From Lactarius indigo (lineage: Eukaryota > Basidiomycota > Agaricomycetes > Russulales > Russulaceae), in assembly GCA_025766275.1 (NCBI GenBank), contig JAFKAC010000077.1, forward strand, positions 186,001 to 250,000: a stretch of DNA of 64,000 nucleotides. The letters are read 5' to 3'. The translations under genes were made by a program, and so were the position numbers. Below, in pieces: positions 57,506-64,000 of this stretch (the stretch's first letter is position 1; each line of letters begins with the position of its first letter). The notes beneath the pieces were generated by a model, which made no database searches, was not told the origin of the DNA, and saw nothing but the letters and a program-made list of their open reading frames with translations.

Positions 57506-59179
57506 TTGGTGACAACTGCATTTCTTGATCGGTAAGTCCACCATCCTGTTCTCACAATTAGGAAAGTCAGAAGGTTTTCCAGGGATGGCCTTTGCGCATG
57601 TCACTGCATGGATTTTTAGTTGTGTGGGCAGATACGTAGGGTTGAGGGGCTCGAGGAGGCTTGAGGACTCACAGGACGGCGTGATGAAATGCTGCTTGGC
57701 ATAGGCTCAGTAATTAATGTTAATAGCGATATAGTCGGCAACAACCCCGGAGGGCCAATGGGAGAAGGACCAGGAAATGATGGCAGAACAGAACTAATGG
57801 ATCTTGTTGTAGATATTGGCCACAGCGGTTCAACTATCGGCCTCTCAGACGGTAACTCACTGGCCAGGAGAGAGGGGCTTGACAAAGATGCCAGTAGCGG
57901 AATGTTCCCGGTGCTCACTCTGCTCGTGCTGGGAGAGACTGTTGGAACAGTCCCTATGTCAGAAGGAGAGTTGACAGTGGAGATGTCGTCTGATGGGTAG
58001 AGAAAGAAAGAATCCAGGATCAATGATGATTAATGATTACTGATGGTTGTGGGAAAGTCTCTGGGGAACTGACATGGGGTGTCACGACGAGCATGGGACC
58101 AGTACGATGATTGCATGGGTTCCTCAGCCAGATGAGAAGCAACAATGCGAATTACTCCTGCGACTTAGAGTGAGCCTCATTCAGCACGCTTGGTGAGAAC
58201 AAACCAGTCTTGAGAGTGTTGTTGGAGACGGTGCTTGAAGGGATTCGAGGGAAGGAGAGGGAATGGTTGGAAGAACGGTCGGTGATAGGAATGGCCTGGG
58301 TGAGGCTGACGCAGAGACCAATATCGATGCTATGACGATGCAGCCCCCAGGAATGCAGATACCAACGCCGATATGGTTTGCATAAGAGGATTCTGCCCCA
58401 GAGAGATAAGAGAAGGAATAGATGAGCGAGCTAGCAGTATCTAGGGTAAAGGGAAAGACTCATGCTATGTCTGCCAGTGGGCTGCCCATGTTCCCCCAGC
58501 CATTGCCTCCAGTACCATCCGCCTTGTTGTTGCCTTGTTTTGTTTGTTTTGTTTTGTTTTGTTTCCATTGGTGTTGTCAGGATTAGTCGTATTCAATAGA
58601 CATTGTAGCTTCGAGTTGTGCAGATGATCGAAATATCGGATTACAGTAAGGCAAGTTTCATTATGTAAGAAAAAAGACAATCTTTCACCCTAACTATTGC
58701 CAGTTTTCGCCAGTTTTCTGTGACTCTAGGTCTGACTAGATCTGACTATGAAATGACTTTCATCTGACTTGGCCAGACTTTGCAAAATTTTTGATTGCCG
58801 CTTGACCTGAACTAGACTCACAGCGACCCATGGCTGACAACTCTGGACTGCCAATGACTAATTCTGGTTTTTCCTTTTTTACTGAGTGTGCACAAGCATC
58901 CAAGATGCCACACACATACACATACTGGCCCTTTTGGACCTTTGCAGTCCTGTTGGGCAAGAAATGGCACGCATTGTTACGGTTGTATGTCCGTAGTGTC
59001 CGACTTGGACGGTACTGTGGGAACACTTTGCCCCAACTGGTCAGCCAACTTACGGGGGAGGCAAATACAGCCAAGGCGTCCCCTAGTCGACAAAGATACT
59101 GGCAGCCTTCTATCAGACAGAAGTACTGAGAGGCAGAAAATGGCAGATGAGAGAGGGAAAGGGGGATGAGCAAACAGCC
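57506..59179. other. No supported gene; (TTTTG)n microsatellite
   Basis: A minus-strand Ser/Pro-rich frame (57616-58023) lacks motifs. A TTTTG microsatellite is at about 58536-58563. One isolated unit of the 126-bp minisatellite family lies at about 58885-58975. Confidence 0.5.
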
Positions 59180-59560
59180 CAAAGGGGGTGGCAGACAGCC
59201 CAGCTCAAAAGATAGAGGGAAGATTGGCAGGCAGCCGATACAATTCACCAAAAATCTCAAGCTAGGGAACCGGGGATACAAGCTACCCTACTTATACCCT
59301 AGCTAGCGTAAGGTTCAAACTCAGAAACCCTAATACAACGATCCTAGGGTGAGTAATCGTACAGTAAGAGTGTCATCGGGAATGTGTAATCATCAGTCAG
59401 CATACAGTCAGTCAGCCAATCAGAGTTAGGTATCAGTCATCCTTATCGTAACAGTGTAATCGTCTATGAGTCATCTGCAATCAGTATCAGTCTTCAGGTA
59501 CCAAACATCAGTCAGCCAGGCACAAGCTCATCTGGACTCTTCCGGTGCATTCTAGCCAGG
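59180..59560. repeat. Dispersed LTR-like repeat, copy 3 (weak)
   Basis: Shares CTACTTATACCCTAG, AACCCTAATACAACGATCC and AGTCATC-type blocks, in order, with 32650-33170 and 40330-40820. Diverged. Confidence 0.3.
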
Positions 59561-59819
59561 TCACATGCCGGGGTCATGTGACGGGCGATGTTGTTATTGC
59601 TTTAACCGGGCCGGTGGAACCTACAATTCTGCGCGTCATTGCAGAAGGTCCAGTGGAATCGTGGGCTGGGGCACTTATCTCTTGATTTATGGCTTATCTC
59701 AGCCTTTTCTTCGTCATCTTCCTTTTCTTCACGTGATTGTGTCCTTCGTACCGCCGTTTGTCGAGGTCGTGAGGGTGAAACCGTAACACGCATGACACAC
59801 TGGATGAAAGAGACTTGAC

Positions 59820-61230
59820 AGTCAGGGAGTGAAGTGTGCACAGGCGTCCAGGATGCCCCCCCCACACACAGGCTCTTTCTGGACCACACAGTTTAGTTGG
59901 ACAAGATATGGCACACATATTGCACTCAAGGAAGAGACTTCGAGAGTCGGGATGTGATGTGTGCACTGGCGTCCAGGACGCCACTCACACACGCTAACTC
60001 TTTCAAACTCACATGGTCCTGTTGGACAAGATATGACATGCATGACACATTGGAAGGAAGAAACCCCAAGAGTTAGGACATGAAGTGTGTACAGGCGTCC
60101 AGGACGCCACTCACACACGCTGACTCTTTCAAAGTCACATGGTCCTGTTGGACAAGATATGACATGCATGACACACTGGAAGGAAGAAACCCTGAGAGTT
60201 AGAACATGAAGTGTGTACAGGCGTCCAGGACGCCCCCCACACACACAGGCTCTTTCTGGACTACACAGTCCAGTTGGATGAGATATGACACACATAATGC
60301 ACTCAAGGAAGAGACTTCGAGAGTCGAGATGTGATGTGTGCACTGGCGTCCAGGACGCCACTCACACACACTGACTCTTTCAAAGTCACATGGTCCTGTT
60401 GGACAAGATATGACATGCATGACACACTGGAAGGAAGAAACCCTGAGAGTTAGGACATGAAGTGTGTACAGGCGTCCAGGACACCCCCCACACACACAGG
60501 CTCTTTCTGGACTGCACAGTCCAGTTGGATGAGATATGACACACATAATGCACTCAAGGAAGAGACTTCGAGAGTCGGGATGTGATGTGTGCACTGGCGT
60601 CCAGGACGCCACTCACACACACTGGCTCTATTCTAGGCCACACAGTCCTGTTGGATAATATATGACATGCATAGCACAGTCAAGGAAGAACCTTGATGGT
60701 TGAGACATGAAGTGTGCACAGGAATCCAGGACGCCACCCACACACGCTTGGCTCTTTCTGACCATGAAGTCCTGTTGGACAAGATATAACATGCATCACC
60801 GGTGTGTATGCATGGTGTCCTGGATGCTTGTGCATACATCATGTCCTGATTTTCAAAGTTCTATTCTATGAATGTGTCACGCGTGTCGTGTCTTGTCCAA
60901 CTGGACTGCATGGACCGGAAAGAGCCTGTATGTGAGGGTGGCATCCTGGACGCCTGAGCACACTTCACGTCTTAATTCTCAAATCCTTTCCTTTTAGTCT
61001 ATTATGTGTGTTTTATCTTGTCCAACTGGACTGCATGGTCTGGAAAAGCCAGTGTGTGTGAGTGGCATCCTGGACGCCTATGCACACTCCACATCCTGAC
61101 CGCCGAAGTCTCTTCCTTCCAGTGTGTCATGTGTTGTATCTTGTTCAACAGGACTACTATGTGGGTCTAAAAGAGCTGGCATGTGTGAGCGGCATCCTGG
61201 ACACCTGTGCACACTTAAGTCTCACGTCTT
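59820..61230. repeat. 126-bp minisatellite with internal inversion
   Basis: Eight forward units (GCGTCCAGGACGCC near 59843, 59971, 60097, 60222, 60348, 60474, 60599 and a variant at 60724), then about four units in reverse orientation (CATCCTGGACGCC near 60830, 60945, 61067, 61190). The switch is at about 60800. The unit equals 42 codons, and minus-strand frames stay open over several units. Confidence 0.85.
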
Positions 61231-61372
61231 GACTCTTGAGGTCGAGCAGATCACAAGTTTACAAAGGAGACAAGCTTGGAGCTCCGTGTTGAGCGTGCCA
61301 CTGCAAATGTGTGTGACTAGCGAGCTGAGAGAAAGGGTCAAATTTGAAGGTGACACAGTGATGGATATAATT

Positions 61373-64000
61373 TTATGCATGTGCATGATACTCTTCTACG
61401 ATTTCTATTTCCATATCTGATCCCCCCTCATCATCAGCACTCACATGTTCTCGGTTCTCTTCCACAATTTCTATGTCCGAATCCGATCCCCAGTCAGAGT
61501 CATCGGAATGTGCCACAAATTCATCAGAATTTGCTACACACTCATCAGAGTTGTCCTTGGAGTTGTTCCCAAACAACCAAACCCGATTGGCATCCTGCAC
61601 TAGGGTCTGATTGAGTGCGATTCGTACCACAGGTTTGTTGTCATCAAATGGGAGGTGTGTCCATTGCGGTCCCGTCACCTTCTTTGTGTTCCATACTCGA
61701 TCTGTGTCTGTCAATGGGAGCCATTGAAAGGTCCTGAATTCTTTCCAAATCGATCTGCGGACAATTTTGGAATCATCCTCAGTCAACCTCTCCATCAGAG
61801 TGTTCCACAATTGAAAGTATAGCATATACGGGAAGTTTTGGAAGCGTGTTGGGGGCACAAATCCCTTTGATGGGAAAAACCTTCTGAACTGGAGGTTCTC
61901 CCAGTCCTTGGGACTCACGACCTTGACTACCACTCGAGAGAACAGCCTCCGAAGGTCGGTGTTCTTGAAGATCTTGGTGGTTGCTTCTTTCCGCTCTTCA
62001 TTTGTCATGAGTAGATGGCTTGATTCACGGTTGGACCTGCGATTGGGTGCATTTTCGAGGAGATCGTAAGGGAACTGCCTCCAGATCTGTGCGATGATAT
62101 CGTCGATGCTTTCTGAGCCACCCTGACCTTCATCCGTCTGATCTACATCCAGAGGGGCAATATCAGGACCGGCCTCTTGAGGCAGGGGCATCATGGCAAT
62201 GCCTTGATCACTGAGGGTCCTATCTCGAGCTTTCAACTCTTCATCAGCCACGACATGCCGTATGTCTACAGGATGCTTCCGACGGTTTTGAATGCGGTTT
62301 TTGTTCCTCTCCTGTGAATTACCGTGCCAGGACTTGACATTGAATCTGATGTTGAAGTCTTGCTCATCGGCGATGCCATACAGCCAGCAAATGGAATCCA
62401 TGGCAATACTGTCACCTCCTCCCATTCGCAGAGCAACTCCTTGCTGTAGTGTGATGCCTGAGATGAAATAGAGACCATGGGCCAGCATAATGGGCACCGG
62501 GTCAGAATCCTCATGAGGCTCCGTTTCGTAGAGGTTCCAGCAACAAGTTCGTGTGAGCTCTGTCTCCGCTCGCCCTTCTGCTGGACGGTAGTTGATGGCA
62601 TTCAACATGTAGATGAGGATGGCACCAAGGGTGAGTGACGAGTGCATCGGTCTGTATCAGACTGGTGTCTCCATCAACATACCCAGTGCAGTATATATTG
62701 CACCCATGCAAAAATATTTGAAGTGCCTAGATATCATATGAGGATGACCATGCATAAATTGACGGAAGATCTCACCACCACATAATTGGCGACAATGTGT
62801 AAGTCCACCCTGCGATAATGTCCTCAGGTGCACTTCTAAGAGCATCTTGGGCGAGTACCAATGGGACGCGAATTTCGAGACGAGCGCAACCTTCTTGGGG
62901 TTTCTGGCCCATGCTACCAGCACAAGCCTTGTATGTCTCCGACATTTTTTCGAGCTGGTCTACCAGCTTCTCGAGCATCTTTGGGAAGAGCTCCTTGCAC
63001 CTCTGGCGCCTCCAGATACCTTGGTGGAGCTGATATGTTGGGCATTTGTCTGTGGTGTAGACATTGATGTAGTTGATGTCATTCCTCCCCCCGAATGGGC
63101 CAGGTTCGCAACGGAAGCCCGCAAAGTCATCCAGTTGGGAGACATTGTTGAGATGGAACGTCTTTCGTCTCTGCAATGCCGCTATCTCTGCATCGCTCAA
63201 CAAAGGCATCAGGTACCTGAGAATTGCTGGGTGGCAGTGTCTTGACCATTGAACGACCATTCCCGGATCATAGACCTCCAGTCCAACGTCGACAAGCCAG
63301 TTATCTTGGTCAATACGTGCTGTATCCACATGCTCAAAGAATGTATTGAAGGCTTCTTCAGGAAGTGTTCCTTCGTCATCATGAGCAGTACCACCTTTGA
63401 GCCCTCTAAGTTCATGTCCGAAATATGCCATCTCAAATTCGGGGATGTCGTCCAGACGATTTGTCAGAGCCGTACAAAACTCTACGAGGAAGATAGGAGG
63501 GACCGCCAAAGAGCCAAGGTGTTGACGGCCAGCAGTATCCTGTGATTGTACCATGGCACTGTGATAGTTGACAGGCCAATGGCTCACCTGGGTTGGTATG
63601 ACCTCCATGACTGCAGGCCGGATGCAGTCATCATAGAGTTTTGCGAGTTGCTCCTGGCGCAGGCATGGCATCACAGATGCACTGTACAGACTTGGGAAGA
63701 ATATCCTTGTGAGATGCCTACTCCCGACAGTACCGAAGGCGCAATTAGGGATTTTCTCGAGGGGGGCATAGGTCACCTTTCCCTGAGAATCGATGGAGTA
63801 AGGACAAAGTACAACTATGTTACCAAGGATATACAGTACTCACATCTGGTAAAAAAATTGGACCTTTGACATGGTTTGGTTTCGTAAGGATGTCCCTAAA
63901 ACTTGCAACTGGAAAAACATTGAATGGACTCGTGTAAGGCAAGTTGCGAGTAACCCCAATGGCAGAATCAAAGTCTCTTGTGAAACGTGGTATAGCCGGG
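61373..64000 (-). CDS. Conserved Agaricomycete protein of unknown function (partial)
   Basis: Runs leftwards from beyond the right edge. An upstream exon (64000 to about 63826) reads SAIGVTRNLPYTSPFNVFPV, RDILTKPNHVKGPIFLPD, then a GTGAGT intron. The next exon (about 63791-62777) has KVTYAPLEKIPNCAFGTVGS, the conserved QVSHWPVNY, MAYFGHELRGLKGG and PGPFGGRNDINYINVYTTDK, and EGCARLEIRVPLVLA. A short exon (HFKYFCMGAIYTAL) follows, then a 424-codon frame (62647-61373) beginning HSSLTLGAILIYMLNAINYR and ending in an acidic Ser/Asp/Glu-rich tail. Similar proteins recur in mushroom genomes, often in many copies, and may be linked to mobile elements. No catalytic motif was recognised. The last junction near 62660 is not cleanly resolved. 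Confidence 0.65.

Noticed and set aside
59822..60612. 179- and 137-codon minus-strand ORFs
   Set aside because: Open only because the 126-bp unit is a multiple of three; no start context, introns or family motif.

Overview
This is a eukaryotic nuclear window from a mushroom-forming basidiomycete (Agaricomycetes). The evidence is dense short introns (about 48-85 bp, GT...AG), FuA-like glutathione transferases, a polyporopepsin-type aspartic protease, basidiomycete-style BTB proteins, and solo LTRs with 5-bp target duplications. No tRNA, rRNA or CRISPR array was seen. The species cannot be fixed from the sequence.

Region 1 (1-32 kb) is gene-rich. On the minus strand, two diverged copies of a glutathione transferase (156-1044 and 5556-6450) flank an SV2-like MFS transporter pseudogene (1833-4063) and an intact six-exon GPI2/PIG-C gene (4201-5358). 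An intact nine-exon secreted aspartic protease follows (7898-9703), with a damaged paralogue 15 kb away (22665-24459). Between them lie the ribonucleotide reductase large subunit (10354-13643, -), a BTB protein (14204-15559, -) and the KRE33/NAT10 RNA cytidine acetyltransferase (15712-19523, +). Next come an Nha1-type Na+/H+ antiporter (about 24900-28324, -) and a PA-clan, trypsin-like protein of unknown function (about 29803-31857, +). Five of these genes, between 11.8 and 31.1 kb, carry about fifteen frame breaks, every one readable as a single extra base. GPI2, both GSTs and protease A carry none. That pattern looks more like uncorrected insertion errors in the assembly than like decay.

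Region 2 (32-50 kb) is repeat-rich. A giant imperfect palindrome of about 1.7-kb minisatellite arms (33352-40088) is broken by solo LTRs: two of one family, one of which carries a nested LTR, plus a second copy of the nested family in opposite orientation. Rightward lie an unrecognised degenerate gene (40.9-42.8 kb), a 43-bp tandem repeat in which each unit is a 31-nt palindrome, a 331-bp inverted repeat, telomere-like tracts, a 68-bp minisatellite, and a near-perfect 419-bp foldback.

Region 3 (50-64 kb): a T-poor, almost stop-free 6-kb block (50471-56532) ends in an ORF joining a BTB domain to a gag-like CCHC zinc knuckle, immediately followed by a polypurine tract and an LTR (56569-56964). 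No reverse transcriptase or integrase was seen. Next come a small HMG-box-like gene (to 57505), a 126-bp minisatellite that reverses orientation (59.8-61.2 kb), and an Agaricomycete conserved gene of unknown function running off the right edge (61373-64000, -).
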